DNA of 24,089 nt from Limnoglobus sp043780595 (GCA_043780595.1 JAYWCL010000081.1:1-24089), one strand, 5' to 3'; counted from the first letter of the stretch, positions 15,015 through 23,794 are shown. Program-made: numbers and translations. Notes: generated by a model not told the origin, from the sequence alone.

Positions 15015-15425
15015 TTAGCGGGAATTTCTCTTCGGTAGCTCGCATACGCCATCGTGGCAAGGTACGAGTTTGAGGCGGTTGCGGGCGACCCACAGGTACA
15101 CGCGGTTGCCTAGCGACGGCACGCCGGGTAGGTACATCAGCGGGGCGAACGGCATCAGTAGCGGAATCCGCCACGCCATCCAGCGGAACGCACCGAACCC
15201 CGCGTACGTTTTATCCCGCAACGGCGTCAAGACGTGCATCTCTTCGAGCATCTTCGCATTGTCGAGTGTTACACTCGCCGCCGGGAGATGTTCCGTGTCG
15301 CGGGCACTTTGAAAGTGCAACTTCCCGAGCCAATCGAGCCGCTTCAAAATCCGCACCGATCGCTGGCAGAGTGGGCACTCGCCATCGAACAGCACGATCC
15401 CCTTCCCCGTAGCCTGGTCTAACAT
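15015..15425 (-). CDS. DCC-family thiol-disulfide oxidoreductase-like protein (DUF393)
   Basis: The 136-residue product carries the family signature FDGECPLC, with Cys17 and Cys20 forming a CxxC pair, followed by the conserved RFLxxxD-like segment RILKRLDWLGKLHFQSA. It continues with the typical amphipathic helices and RNRLKLVPCHDGVC near the end. The family name comes from the conserved DxxCxxC motif. A thioredoxin-like redox role is proposed for it, but substrates are not established. The start ATG 15425 is preferred because GGAGG stands five bases upstream. In-frame ATGs at 15446 and 15452 lie before that site and would make an N-terminus without family counterpart. The upstream neighbour has its own signals, so it may be monocistronic. 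Confidence 0.85.
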   Translation of the reverse strand: MLDQATGKGIVLFDGECPLCQRSVRILKRLDWLGKLHFQSARDTEHLPAASVTLDNAKMLEEMHVLTPLRDKTYAGFGAFRWMAWRIPLLMPFAPLMYLPGVPSLGNRVYLWVARNRLKLVPCHDGVCELPKRNSR

Positions 15426-15513
15426 CGCGGCCTCCGTTAGTGTCATCACCATCTTAACCGCATCATGCCCCGATGCGCAATTTGTCGGGGCACGGTTCCC
15501 ATCGCGGCGAGTG

Positions 15514-15563
15514 GTACACGCGGCTCGCGTGTGGATTCGCCCTCACACGCGAGCCGCGTGTAC
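15514..15563. repeat. Perfect GC-rich palindrome with 20-base arms
   Basis: GTACACGCGGCTCGCGTGTG at 15514-15533 is repeated as its exact reverse complement at 15544-15563 around a 10-base loop. It shares the 18-base core ACACGCGGCTCGCGTGTG with 9335-9352. It lies in the gap between the DUF393 gene and the small membrane protein gene, where no other feature is visible. Confidence 0.85.
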
Positions 15564-15664
15564 TACGACGGCAGTTCCAGATAATCTGGTTGAACCCCGG
15601 CGAGACGACACTCTGTGCTCGGCGCGGTCTCACGGCAATGTGATTATGAAACTCTGGATCGGCC

Positions 15665-16072
15665 CTACTCCCCTTCTGTGCCGAGCAGATCCTCGATCGC
15701 GTCTTCGATGATGTCTTTGATTCGCTGGATGTCGTCGTCGCCCATTTTGGCGGCGGTTGCCTGCGTGACTGCGGACGCGATTAAGCCGATCATGCCGAAA
15801 AGCAAGCAGCCGAGCAGTTCCTTATCGGTATCGCGGCCCGACACGCGCTCCGGCACGAACTCTTGCCGAAGCGCTTCGCGAAGCCCGTTGCGACCCGAAT
15901 CGGGGAACTTCCGCAGATATCGCTTGGCGTAGTTGCGGATGTCGCTCTTCCGAACTTTCGCACGCTTCGCTATGCCGCCGAACAGGCTCGCGTTCATCGC
16001 AACCAGCACGATCAACACGACCACAAACAAGAGTAGCCCAAAGTAAGCGAGCCACTTGGTCACGTCTTGCAT
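15665..16072 (-). CDS. Small membrane protein with two transmembrane segments, unknown function
   Basis: The 135-residue product has a first membrane helix at about residues 8-28 (AYFGLLLFVVVLIVLVAMNA). A basic, Arg/Lys-rich region follows with YAKRYLRKFPDSGRNGLREAL. A second hydrophobic segment is at about 85-105 (LLGCLLFGMIGLIASAV), and the C-terminus is very acidic (DDDIQRIKDIIEDAIEDLL). I know no family for it. The start ATG 16072 is chosen because AAGGAG is five bases upstream; the frame extends to 16120 but without a site. It is divergent from the S46 peptidase gene, with about 150 bases between the two starts. Confidence 0.65.
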   Translation of the reverse strand: MQDVTKWLAYFGLLLFVVVLIVLVAMNASLFGGIAKRAKVRKSDIRNYAKRYLRKFPDSGRNGLREALRQEFVPERVSGRDTDKELLGCLLFGMIGLIASAVTQATAAKMGDDDIQRIKDIIEDAIEDLLGTEGE

Positions 16073-16219
16073 ACTGGCTCCTTCAGGGGAAATTTCACGT
16101 AATCGATACGAGGCCGACATACAAAAGCATTCGTTCGAGAGCGAGATCGCTTACCCGCGAACGGCGACATTGTTCGACTATACATAAACTAGCGTTTTCC
16201 ATCTGCATGGGGGCTACCG

Positions 16220-18268
16220 ATGGCGTACCGAACTCTTGCGGCGATACTGTTACTGGCCGGGGGCACGATGACTTCGTTTGCCGATGAGGGTATGTGGTTG
16301 CTCAGCGATCCGCCGCGAAAGGCGTTGAAGGCGAAGTACGATTTCACGCTGACCGATGCGTGGCTCGAGCGCGCGATGAAAGCCTCGGTCCGCTTCAACA
16401 ACGGCGGCTCCGGCGGGTTCGTGTCGGCAAACGGGTTGATCGTGACGAACCACCATATCGCCGCCGACGCACTTCAAAAACTCAGCACGCCGACGAGTGA
16501 CTTATTCCGCGATGGCTTCTCGGCAAAAGTGCGAGCCGATGAGAGAAAATGCCCCGATCTCGAACTCAACGTCTTGCAGTCGATTCAGGATGTGACGGCA
16601 CGCGTGAATGCCGCCGTGAAGCCCGAACTCAAAGCGGCGGCGGCTGCGACGGCGCGGCGTGCGGTCTTGGGCGAGATCGAAAAAGAGTCGCTGGCGAAGA
16701 CGGGGCTGCGTTCGGATGTCGTCACGCTCTATCAAGGAGGCGCGTACCACTTATACTGTTACAAGAAGTATACCGATGTGCGCTTGGTGTTTGCACCCGA
16801 GCAGAACATTGCCGCGTTCGGCGGCGACGTCGATAACTTCGAGTATCCGCGGCACGGCCTCGATTTCGCTTTCTTTCGCGCCTACGAAAACGATGCACCG
16901 GTGAAGCCGAGCCATCACTTCGCATGGAGCCAAACGGGGCCGCTGGAGAACGACCTCGCGTTCGTTACCGGTCACCCCGGCGTCACGCAACGGCTGGAAA
17001 CCCTGGCGAAACTGAAACATCGCCGCGATGTCACGTTGCCGTTCACGCTGTATCGCTTGCGAACGTTCGAGGCGGCACTCGCGCAATACTCGGAGCAAGG
17101 CCCAGAACAAAAACGCCAAGCCGCGACCGACCTGCACCGCGTGGCGAACGCCCGCAAAGCCTTCAGCGGGCAACTGCAAGGGTTGCTCGATCCGGCGATT
17201 CTCGCACAGAAGGAACGCAGCGAACGCGAGTTGATTGGCACGTCGAATCGGCTATCGGAATGGGAAACGATCGCCGACATTCAGAAACACTACGCGACGT
17301 TCGAGAAGGAACATGCATTGCTCGAAACGGGGCAGGCGTTCTTCAGCGAGTTGTTCCCGATCGCGCGGCACTGCGTGCGAATGGCGGACGAGCTACCGAA
17401 GGCATCGTCGGCACGGCTGCGCGAGTACCGCGATTCCAACTTGGAATCGTTGCGGTTCGCGCTGCTGTCGCCCGCGCCGATCGAGCCGGAACTGGAGCGA
17501 GTGAAACTGCAAGCCTCGTTGACTTTCCTTGCCGAAAATCTCGGCGGCGAACACCCGACGGTGAAGCTCGTGTTAGCGGGGAAGAACCCCGCTAAACGGG
17601 CGGCGGAACTGATCGCCGGGTGCAAACTCTTCGACGTGGACGTGCGAAAAGCCTTGCTTGCAGGCGGCAAACCCGCAATCGACGCGAGCACCGACCCGAT
17701 GATTCGGCTGATCGCCACGATGGACACCGAAGCGCGTCGCCTACGCAAAAAGTACGAAGAGGAAGTCGAAGAACCCGAACGCCAAGCCTACGGCGAGATC
17801 GCAAAGCTCCGCTTCGCGGCGCTCGGCAATACCGTCGCCCCCGATGCCACATTTACGCTGCGGTTGGCGTACGGCACCGTGAAGGGGTACGACGTCGATG
17901 GCACGAAGTTGCCGTTCCACACGACGTTCGGCAGCGCCTTCGCGAAGGCCGAAGCACTCGAACATCGCGAGCCTTACGACATGCCGAAACGCTGGCGCGA
18001 CGGCAAAGCGAAACTCGACTTAACGACGCCATTCAACTTCGTCAGCACGGCCGACACGATCGGCGGCAACAGCGGTTCACCGGTGCTGAATCGCGCCGGC
18101 GAACTCGTCGGCATCAACTTCGACCGCAACCGTCACGGCCTCGTCCGCAACTTCGTCTACACCGACGAACAAGCGCGGCACATCGCCGTCCATTCGCGAA
18201 GCGTCCTCGAAGCCCTACGCAAACTCTACGACCGCGCCGATCTGGCGGAGGAACTGACGGCGAAGTGA
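16220..18268 (+). CDS. S46 family dipeptidyl-peptidase, DPP11-like (Asp/Glu-specific)
   Basis: A serine exopeptidase that removes dipeptides from peptide N-termini, probably in the periplasm. The 682-residue product begins with a signal peptide cut near TSFA (residue 21), followed by the family N-terminal motif DEGMWLL. The chymotrypsin-like triad is visible: His in TNHH (78-79, most likely His79), Asp205 in GGDVDNFEYPRH, and Ser618 in GGNSGSP. Arg636 (in NFDRN) falls 18 residues after the serine. This is the position of Arg673 in Porphyromonas DPP11, where Arg selects Asp or Glu at P1 and Gly gives DPP7. The Cys that usually follows NHH is Ile here. Length is slightly short for the family (about 700-720). 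The start ATG 16220 has GGGGG six bases upstream. A relic of a second S46 C-terminus lies at 19168-19215. Confidence 0.9.
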   Translation: MAYRTLAAILLLAGGTMTSFADEGMWLLSDPPRKALKAKYDFTLTDAWLERAMKASVRFNNGGSGGFVSANGLIVTNHHIAADALQKLSTPTSDLFRDGFSAKVRADERKCPDLELNVLQSIQDVTARVNAAVKPELKAAAAATARRAVLGEIEKESLAKTGLRSDVVTLYQGGAYHLYCYKKYTDVRLVFAPEQNIAAFGGDVDNFEYPRHGLDFAFFRAYENDAPVKPSHHFAWSQTGPLENDLAFVTGHPGVTQRLETLAKLKHRRDVTLPFTLYRLRTFEAALAQYSEQGPEQKRQAATDLHRVANARKAFSGQLQGLLDPAILAQKERSERELIGTSNRLSEWETIADIQKHYATFEKEHALLETGQAFFSELFPIARHCVRMADELPKASSARLREYRDSNLESLRFALLSPAPIEPELERVKLQASLTFLAENLGGEHPTVKLVLAGKNPAKRAAELIAGCKLFDVDVRKALLAGGKPAIDASTDPMIRLIATMDTEARRLRKKYEEEVEEPERQAYGEIAKLRFAALGNTVAPDATFTLRLAYGTVKGYDVDGTKLPFHTTFGSAFAKAEALEHREPYDMPKRWRDGKAKLDLTTPFNFVSTADTIGGNSGSPVLNRAGELVGINFDRNRHGLVRNFVYTDEQARHIAVHSRSVLEALRKLYDRADLAEELTAK

Positions 18269-18458
18269 TGACCACGCCACTTCAGAGGCTGCTGCTGATT
18301 TCTTTGCACCTAGCGTTGACATAGGTGCACTGTAGCGTTAAGCTACACACGCACTCACATGCAGGTGCTGGGGCGAAGCCGCCATCCAGCTGGTAAATTT
18401 GAATTGACCTGTACTGGACAGGGTTCGGGTGATTCTGAGCTTTGTGCATTTGAACAAG

Positions 18459-18491
18459 AAAAGGCGAACAGCGACAAGCTGTTCGCCTTTT
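18459..18491. terminator. Bidirectional intrinsic terminator
   Basis: Perfect 14-base arms AAAAGGCGAACAGC (18459-18472) and complement (18478-18491) enclose a 5-base loop. The stem ends in AAAA and TTTT, so U-runs arise on both strands. It can stop the S46 peptidase transcript and, from the other side, the DUF3800 gene ending at 18496. Two more small hairpins lie just before it: GCACCTA/TAGGTGC and GTAGC/GCTAC, at about 18305-18347. Confidence 0.85.
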
Positions 18492-18495
18492 CTGT

Positions 18496-19137
18496 TTAGA
18501 TTGCGGGATTTCGCCCCAAATCCCGCTCGGCAATTGTGTTGTAACTGCTGCTTTTCCCGTCTTCATTTGCACCGCACGCGCCGCAAACCATATCTGCAAG
18601 CTGAATGAGTTGGTCTGGTTTTGAGCCTCGATATCGTACCTTATCAATGAGATGCATTGGTGGTGTTTCGTTCTTCCCAAGCTCGCGAAACTTCCCTTTT
18701 ACCACTTTCAGGAAATCGACATTTTCGCAGTTATCGATGAATATGCTTTCTTTGACGGCGATTTCGCCTTCATGTAATCGTTTGATGTACAAAGGCCGCA
18801 TTGTGGCTGCAAGTTGAACGATCGTACCACAATGCAATTCCTGTGCGGTGGCCAGTTTCCAATTGTCTGAGCGCTTATCGATCGAAGCAAACGCAAACCG
18901 GAACGGGTATTCCATCGCTTTTGCAAAGTAGGAAATCGTGCGATCCTGATGGCGTGGCGATTTTGCGAATTTGAACTCAAATTCACTCGGTAAACCAAGG
19001 GAAGATTGCCATGCCTGCATATCCCTACGGTAATCTTCTACCGCTTTTATCGGCAGCCAGACAGCGGCCAAACGAAAGTGACTGCTACCCAACGTCCACT
19101 GTCCGGTATCGCCCGATTCATCGATAAATGTCGGCAT
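18496..19137 (-). CDS. DUF3800 domain protein
   Basis: The 213-residue product has the defining N-terminal motif FIDESGDTG (4-12), an internal acidic site IFIDNCEN, and the C-terminal LIQLADMVCGA. These acidic motifs fit the proposed RNase H-like fold of DUF3800. Its activity is not established, though members often lie in mobile or defence-related regions. The gene is clearly AT-richer and uses codons unlike its neighbours. It has no evident Shine-Dalgarno. CCTAACAAG stands just upstream of the start (plus-strand 19143-19151). It lies between the S46 peptidase and an orphan copy of the S46 3' end, so horizontal insertion is likely. It has no partner gene next to it, so any defence role is speculative. 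Confidence 0.85.
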   Translation of the reverse strand: MPTFIDESGDTGQWTLGSSHFRLAAVWLPIKAVEDYRRDMQAWQSSLGLPSEFEFKFAKSPRHQDRTISYFAKAMEYPFRFAFASIDKRSDNWKLATAQELHCGTIVQLAATMRPLYIKRLHEGEIAVKESIFIDNCENVDFLKVVKGKFRELGKNETPPMHLIDKVRYRGSKPDQLIQLADMVCGACGANEDGKSSSYNTIAERDLGRNPAI

Positions 19138-19167
19138 ATTTTCTTGTTAGGTAACTCTACAGCCAAC

Positions 19168-19215
19168 GGCATCTACGACCGTGCCGATTTGGTGGAGGAA
19201 CTGACCGCGAAGTGA
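19168..19215 (+). pseudogene. Remnant of a second S46 peptidase gene, 3' end only
   Basis: The plus frame ending at TGA 19213 encodes GIYDRADLVEELTAK. The intact S46 gene ends LYDRADLAEELTAK at 18268. Nearly all DNA differences between the copies are at wobble positions, except the Ala/Val codon, so both were once under coding selection. It is a relic of a diverged paralogue and not a fresh duplication. Upstream similarity stops at about 19165, next to the DUF3800 gene start. Confidence 0.7.
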
Positions 19216-19294
19216 CGCAAAATCCTTCGCCGAATGTCGAAACGCGAACTAAGGTTGCACGTCGTATCCGTGTGTCACTTTCGGATGGGTTGCG

Positions 19295-19738
19295 ATGTTT
19301 TGCGGGCTGGACTTGTTACTGATGGCGGTCGGCATTTGGCTGATGACAGTCAAATCGCTGTCGTTTGGCCGGATGGAAGTGCCGTCGCCGCGCCCCTTGT
19401 TCATGGGGCTAATCTTGTTGTTGCAAGCACCAGTAGGATTCGCCTCGCTGGGCGCGTTGGGTGCGGCCGAGGGGGTCGTCGCCGCCCGCGACGGGAGCAC
19501 GCCGGACGTGCGAAAAATCGAAAAGAAATACGGGTGGCTGAGTTGGGGCATCCCGCTCATGGCCGTCGCCACAGTCGGCGGTTTGGGCGTCGTCTCGCTG
19601 CGCCCAAAAGAGTATGCGATGGCGAACGACGACGACGATGATGTCGTCGGCATCCGCAACTTGATCCGCGAACGCAACGCGCGCGAACGCGACGACGACG
19701 ACGAAGAGGACGCGCCCACCCATAATCGCGATTGGTAA
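19295..19738 (+). CDS. Small membrane protein with acidic C-terminus, unknown function
   Basis: The 147-residue product has three hydrophobic stretches, at about 4-20, 34-62 and 80-101 (last one WGIPLMAVATVGGLGVVSL). The C-terminus is strongly charged, with Asp and Glu runs around an Arg-rich helix (NDDDDDVVGIRNLIRERN). I recognise no domain. The ribosome binding site is weak (GGATGGG upstream of the ATG), so start and reality are less sure. The continuous frame, hydrophobic pattern and GC-rich third positions support coding. It is convergent with the FG-GAP-like gene. Confidence 0.6.
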   Translation: MFCGLDLLLMAVGIWLMTVKSLSFGRMEVPSPRPLFMGLILLLQAPVGFASLGALGAAEGVVAARDGSTPDVRKIEKKYGWLSWGIPLMAVATVGGLGVVSLRPKEYAMANDDDDDVVGIRNLIRERNARERDDDDEEDAPTHNRDW

Positions 19739-19774
19739 TGGCTCCGCCCCGCCGGACCGGTTGTGCGTACTTGC

Positions 19775-20950
19775 TCACCCACTGACGAACACGCCGCCGG
19801 TGAAGTTCGGATCGAAGGTGATGTCTTGCACGACTTGCCGCGTGAGGAAGCCGTTGCCGGGCAGGAACCGCACGAGTTGCGCGCGGCCCGTTGCGCCGTT
19901 GCCGCCAGTGCCGATGAGCAGCAAGCCGTTGGTAAGGCCGCTGACTTCGAGTGCCGAACCGACCGTGACGCCCGCCGTCGAACCGATGCCGGCACCGAAC
20001 GTATCGAGCACGTCGCCCGCCCGACCGCCGTTGAAATTCGTGCGTTGCAACTGAATCGCAGAGCCGCTGTAGATCGTCACATTGTTGTTGCCACCGGGGC
20101 CGGAACTGACCGCGATATCGACGACGCCATCGCGGTTGTAGTCGGCGGATGCCACGAAAACACCCGTACGGCTGGACGAATCGCCCGCGAAGAAATCGGC
20201 CATCGCATCGCCCGAACCGAAGCTCGTGTATTGCAATTTCTGCGTGCCGATCACGTTCCCGCTGAGGACGCGAACGCGCGGCCCGCCACCCAACCCCGGC
20301 GCGACGACGAGGTCCGAAAACGCCGCCGTCAGCGGGGCCGGACTGGCCGTGACCGTGACGCCGTTGCGGAACGTCGATTCGTATGCAAAGAAGTTCGCCA
20401 CCGTGTCGCCATTGCGATCGCTGGTGAAGTTTCGCCCCTGCGTGGTGATCGCTTGGCCATCGAGAATGCGCACCCGCGGCCCGCCACCGGGACCGGCCCC
20501 GACGACGACTTCGGCGAACGCCGTCCCCGTGAAGTTCCCCGCCGCAACGTAGGTTCCGCCCCGCTGCGTCGACTCGAAGGCGAAGAAATCGGCGAGCACG
20601 AATTGGTCGTTCAGAAAGCTCGTGCCGTTGAGCGGGGCCACCTGCCCGAAGCGGTCCGGCGAAAACGCTTTGCCGTCGAACACGCGAACCCGCGGCCCGC
20701 CGCCGACCCCGGCTCCGACGATGAGATCGACGAAGCCATCGCTGTTGACGTCCGCAATCGCCGTGCTGACGCCACCGGTGAAAGTGGCTTCATACGCGAG
20801 GAAATCGGCGACTTTGACCCCGCTGATGGTATCGAAGACCTGCACGCGCGGAGTCCCGCCGACGCCGCCCCCGATGGCGAACAGGTTCGACGCCGCCGGA
20901 ACTTCGCGTTCTTCGAGCGACTCAGTGCGTAGTATGCGTTTGTTGCTCAT
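19775..20950 (-). CDS. FG-GAP/VCBS-like repeat surface protein with planctomycete LEEREVPA motif
   Basis: The 391-residue product is made of five to six tandem units of about 60-70 residues. Each unit has a turn such as GAGVGGGPRVRVFDG, GAGPGGGPRVRILDG or APGLGGGPRVRVLSG, then an FFAYESTF-like strand and a Dx(N/D)xDG-type calcium-like loop (DVNSDGFVDLIV, DYNRDGVVDIAV). This fits an FG-GAP type beta-propeller, a fold used at cell surfaces. Residues 11-18 read LEEREVPA, a sequence typical of planctomycete exported repeat proteins. There is no classic hydrophobic signal peptide. The start ATG 20950 has GAGGA close upstream; the open frame to 21238 is read-through. The gene is divergent from the WD40 gene, with 137 bases between. 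Confidence 0.83.
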   Translation of the reverse strand: MSNKRILRTESLEEREVPAASNLFAIGGGVGGTPRVQVFDTISGVKVADFLAYEATFTGGVSTAIADVNSDGFVDLIVGAGVGGGPRVRVFDGKAFSPDRFGQVAPLNGTSFLNDQFVLADFFAFESTQRGGTYVAAGNFTGTAFAEVVVGAGPGGGPRVRILDGQAITTQGRNFTSDRNGDTVANFFAYESTFRNGVTVTASPAPLTAAFSDLVVAPGLGGGPRVRVLSGNVIGTQKLQYTSFGSGDAMADFFAGDSSSRTGVFVASADYNRDGVVDIAVSSGPGGNNNVTIYSGSAIQLQRTNFNGGRAGDVLDTFGAGIGSTAGVTVGSALEVSGLTNGLLLIGTGGNGATGRAQLVRFLPGNGFLTRQVVQDITFDPNFTGGVFVSG

Positions 20951-21087
20951 AGCATCCTCGTGAAAGCCAGGTACAGCTTTTCGCAGGGACATAGCCGAAG
21001 ACGCGATGCGAAGGCAAGGGGAGTTTGCGGGGCGAAAAAAATCGCGTAGTTTAACGGAGTATCGAACCCGATCCATCGAGAGTTGCC

Positions 21088-23715
21088 ATGAACAGGAACG
21101 TTGTTCGCGGGCTGATCGCGTGCGTCGCGTTTGCGGGTGGCATCGTCGGCACCGCGAGTTCCGACGATGCGCTTCCCGGCGGCGCGATCTTGCGTTTGGG
21201 TTCGACGAAATATCGTCAATCGGAACGCTGGACGCCATCGACGTTAACTCCTGATGGCCGCTCGATTTTGCAGTATCAGTCGCCGAATATACTGCGGTAT
21301 TTCAGCGTGGAAACCGGCAAGCAAACTCACACTGTCAAATTGAAGGAAAAGCTGAGCCAGTACGCCTACATGTTTCGGATCATGCCAGACGGGCAACGGC
21401 TGATTATTTTCTGCGACAATCGGATGCGGGTTGTCAATCCGCATTCCGGCGAAACATTGTGGACTTACTTAGCTGTCGGAAATCGAAATCTAGTTAAAGA
21501 CACGTACGAGACCGACGGCAAAGCCGAACGATTTGCTTACGCCTTAGAAGAGCAGCAAAACAACCGCGAAACGAGCAAAGTGCGAGTACGTGACACGCGC
21601 AACGGCGACAAAATCGTCGAGTTCGACGTCCTGCAAACGAGTAGTGTTCGATCGATCTTGTCGAGCGATGGCAAGCGACTCGCGACCTGCGGCCATCAGG
21701 ATTCGCGTAAAGAGAAAGTCGAAGATTCTGCAGGCGTTGTACAGATCTGGGATGTAGACGAAAAAAAAGAAATCGCCAGAATTAAAACGACTTCAAGTCA
21801 AATCACGAGCGTGCGGTTTTCTGTCGATGGCAAACGAGTATATACTTCTGGAAGTAATACACCCGTGGAAGAGTGGGACATCGCCACGGGAAAATCGTTG
21901 CGGCGATTCGTCACGAGAAGCGGCAGAGAGCCGGATTTATTCATATCGCCCGATGGTACGAAACTGGCGGCCGCTTCAAAAGATGGGCACGTTCAGGTTT
22001 GGGAAACTGCATCGGGACGGCAACTCGGTTCCGGGGCCGCGCACGTGACATCTGGCGTTGAAGCGATGGCGTTCCCCGCCGATGGGCCTGCCGTTGCCTT
22101 CGCTAAATTCAGTTCTGCGATGCAACTCTGGACGATTCCGGGCAAAATGATCACGCCACAAGAAGGCCACTTCAGCACCGTGAATCGAATCACGTATGCG
22201 AATGGCGGTAAGGAAATTCTGACGACTGGAGACGACAACAAGTTTGTGCGTTGGGACGCCAAAACTGGCAAGGAACTCGCCAGTTACGGCAGTTACCCAA
22301 ACGCGACCAATCGATGGGCGGCGAAATGGTCAACGCATCTGTGGGAAAATAGTCCACCATCGATCTGGTCAACGAAGGATGCCGTCCTCGCTCTCGATCG
22401 CGTATCATTTTACGTGCCGAACGATAGCGGGCTAGCATTGGTGAATTTGAAAACCGGCGAAGAGCAACACACACTGTACCCGACGAACGGCGATACGATC
22501 GACGGACCGCTCGAGATCTCAGCCAATGGCAAGCGGATCGTCGCCAACTCGACGACTGCAATCCGCGAAGATCGGTATTCGATCCATGCGTGGGACGCGA
22601 CGACTGCGGAATCGATCTTCGATTACACGTATCCTCAAGATGAAAAGTCGATCGTTCGAATCGATGAGGTCACAAATGCGATCACCCCGGATGGAACGAA
22701 GCTCGCCAGTCTGGTACGCAAAGGAGATCCAAACTCCGGGGCCAGTCAGCTGGAATTCTTCGCATTTGATCTGCGGACGAAGACCATGATCGGCCAAAGT
22801 GCCGTCGCAACAGATATGACGTACGGCAACATCGTTATCGCAGCGAGTGACAACCGTTCGGCATTCGTATTCCACAAGCCCGAATCGTTGGCGGTGTGGG
22901 ATATTCCGACTGCGAAATTCCAACGCAAGATCCCATTCGAGGGCAAACCAAACTTGACGTGTTTCAGCCCGAGTGGTCGCCTGCTCGCGATTGCGGGTTC
23001 GATCGATGATGATAAAAGTCCCACTCGGTATTTCGTTCGCATTATCGAATGGGCCTCGGGCCAAGTGCGCCGCGAGATCCCACTCGAATCGACGGAGCAA
23101 AGCCTTTGCTTCAGCCCCGATGGCGCGCAGTTAGCCGTCGGCATCAACGATTCGACGGTGCTGATTTTCGAAGTCGGCGAATCGCGCGAATCGCTGCCAA
23201 TTAATAAGGCACTCCACACACCAGAGGAGCTTACCGATGCAATTCGCGGCGATTCCGCGAAGCGTGCCTGGGATGCGATTCGCGAACTATCGACGCGCCC
23301 CGAAGTCGCCATTCCGCTGCTTACCGCGAAGATCCAACCGATCCCCAAGTTCGTAAAGCCGACGCAGGAACAGTTCGCCGCGTGGCTGGTTCAGCTCGAT
23401 GCCCCCGCATTCGCGGTTCGGGAATCGGCCAGCCAATCGTTGAAGACAAAGGGTATCGGCTTCGTGGCCGAGTTGCAGGCGACGATTCAAACGACGCCTT
23501 CGTTGGAAGTGAAATCGCGATTGGAAACGCTCGTCGAACATCTGCGGAAACCGCCACTGCCGAACGTGTGGGAGGCCCGCGCCATCGAGTTGCTCGAACG
23601 CATCGGCTCCGCCGATGCGCAAACGCTGTTGGCAAAGATCGCCGCCGGCGAACCGACCCACGCCCTCACTCAAGACGCCGCAGCCAGCCTGAAGCGACTG
23701 CAACTGAAAAAATAA
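21088..23715 (+). CDS. Exported WD40-repeat protein with C-terminal helical domain
   Basis: The 875-residue product starts with a signal peptide (about residues 1-25, RGLIACVAFAGGIVGTASS). Residues about 35-690 contain repeated WD40-type blades: SPDGTKLAAASKDGHVQVWE is the clearest, with others such as VVQIWDVDEKKE, FSVDGKRVYTSG and FSPDGAQLAVGI. Residues about 700-875 form a helical domain with LDAPAFAVRESASQSLKTKG, common at the end of planctomycete WD40 proteins and HEAT-like in pattern. It is likely a periplasmic or surface scaffold. The start ATG 21088 has only a weak GAGAG site. The middle of the gene is AT-richer than its ends, which may reflect repeat turnover. Confidence 0.85.
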   Translation: MNRNVVRGLIACVAFAGGIVGTASSDDALPGGAILRLGSTKYRQSERWTPSTLTPDGRSILQYQSPNILRYFSVETGKQTHTVKLKEKLSQYAYMFRIMPDGQRLIIFCDNRMRVVNPHSGETLWTYLAVGNRNLVKDTYETDGKAERFAYALEEQQNNRETSKVRVRDTRNGDKIVEFDVLQTSSVRSILSSDGKRLATCGHQDSRKEKVEDSAGVVQIWDVDEKKEIARIKTTSSQITSVRFSVDGKRVYTSGSNTPVEEWDIATGKSLRRFVTRSGREPDLFISPDGTKLAAASKDGHVQVWETASGRQLGSGAAHVTSGVEAMAFPADGPAVAFAKFSSAMQLWTIPGKMITPQEGHFSTVNRITYANGGKEILTTGDDNKFVRWDAKTGKELASYGSYPNATNRWAAKWSTHLWENSPPSIWSTKDAVLALDRVSFYVPNDSGLALVNLKTGEEQHTLYPTNGDTIDGPLEISANGKRIVANSTTAIREDRYSIHAWDATTAESIFDYTYPQDEKSIVRIDEVTNAITPDGTKLASLVRKGDPNSGASQLEFFAFDLRTKTMIGQSAVATDMTYGNIVIAASDNRSAFVFHKPESLAVWDIPTAKFQRKIPFEGKPNLTCFSPSGRLLAIAGSIDDDKSPTRYFVRIIEWASGQVRREIPLESTEQSLCFSPDGAQLAVGINDSTVLIFEVGESRESLPINKALHTPEELTDAIRGDSAKRAWDAIRELSTRPEVAIPLLTAKIQPIPKFVKPTQEQFAAWLVQLDAPAFAVRESASQSLKTKGIGFVAELQATIQTTPSLEVKSRLETLVEHLRKPPLPNVWEARAIELLERIGSADAQTLLAKIAAGEPTHALTQDAAASLKRLQLKK

Positions 23716-23794
23716 TCGTTCGCGGGTCAGGCGACCGCTCCCTTGCCTGGATTGCAGCGGCCAAGATGTGCGATCACAGACACAGACCCATTCT

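Noticed and set aside
18336..19151. DUF3800 gene as an integron cassette between GTTAAGC and GTTAGGT boxes
   Set aside because: Both boxes fit GTTRRRY, but the gene would be reversed and no stem of attC length fits next to the right box without overlapping the gene start.
18222..19215. Repeated S46 3' ends as attL/attR of an integrated element
   Set aside because: The copies differ at wobble positions across the repeat, unlike a recombination core, and no integrase gene is present.
19763..20932. Long Arg-rich frame opposite the FG-GAP-like gene
   Set aside because: Its periodicity follows the DNA repeats of the surface protein gene; the product has no domain pattern.
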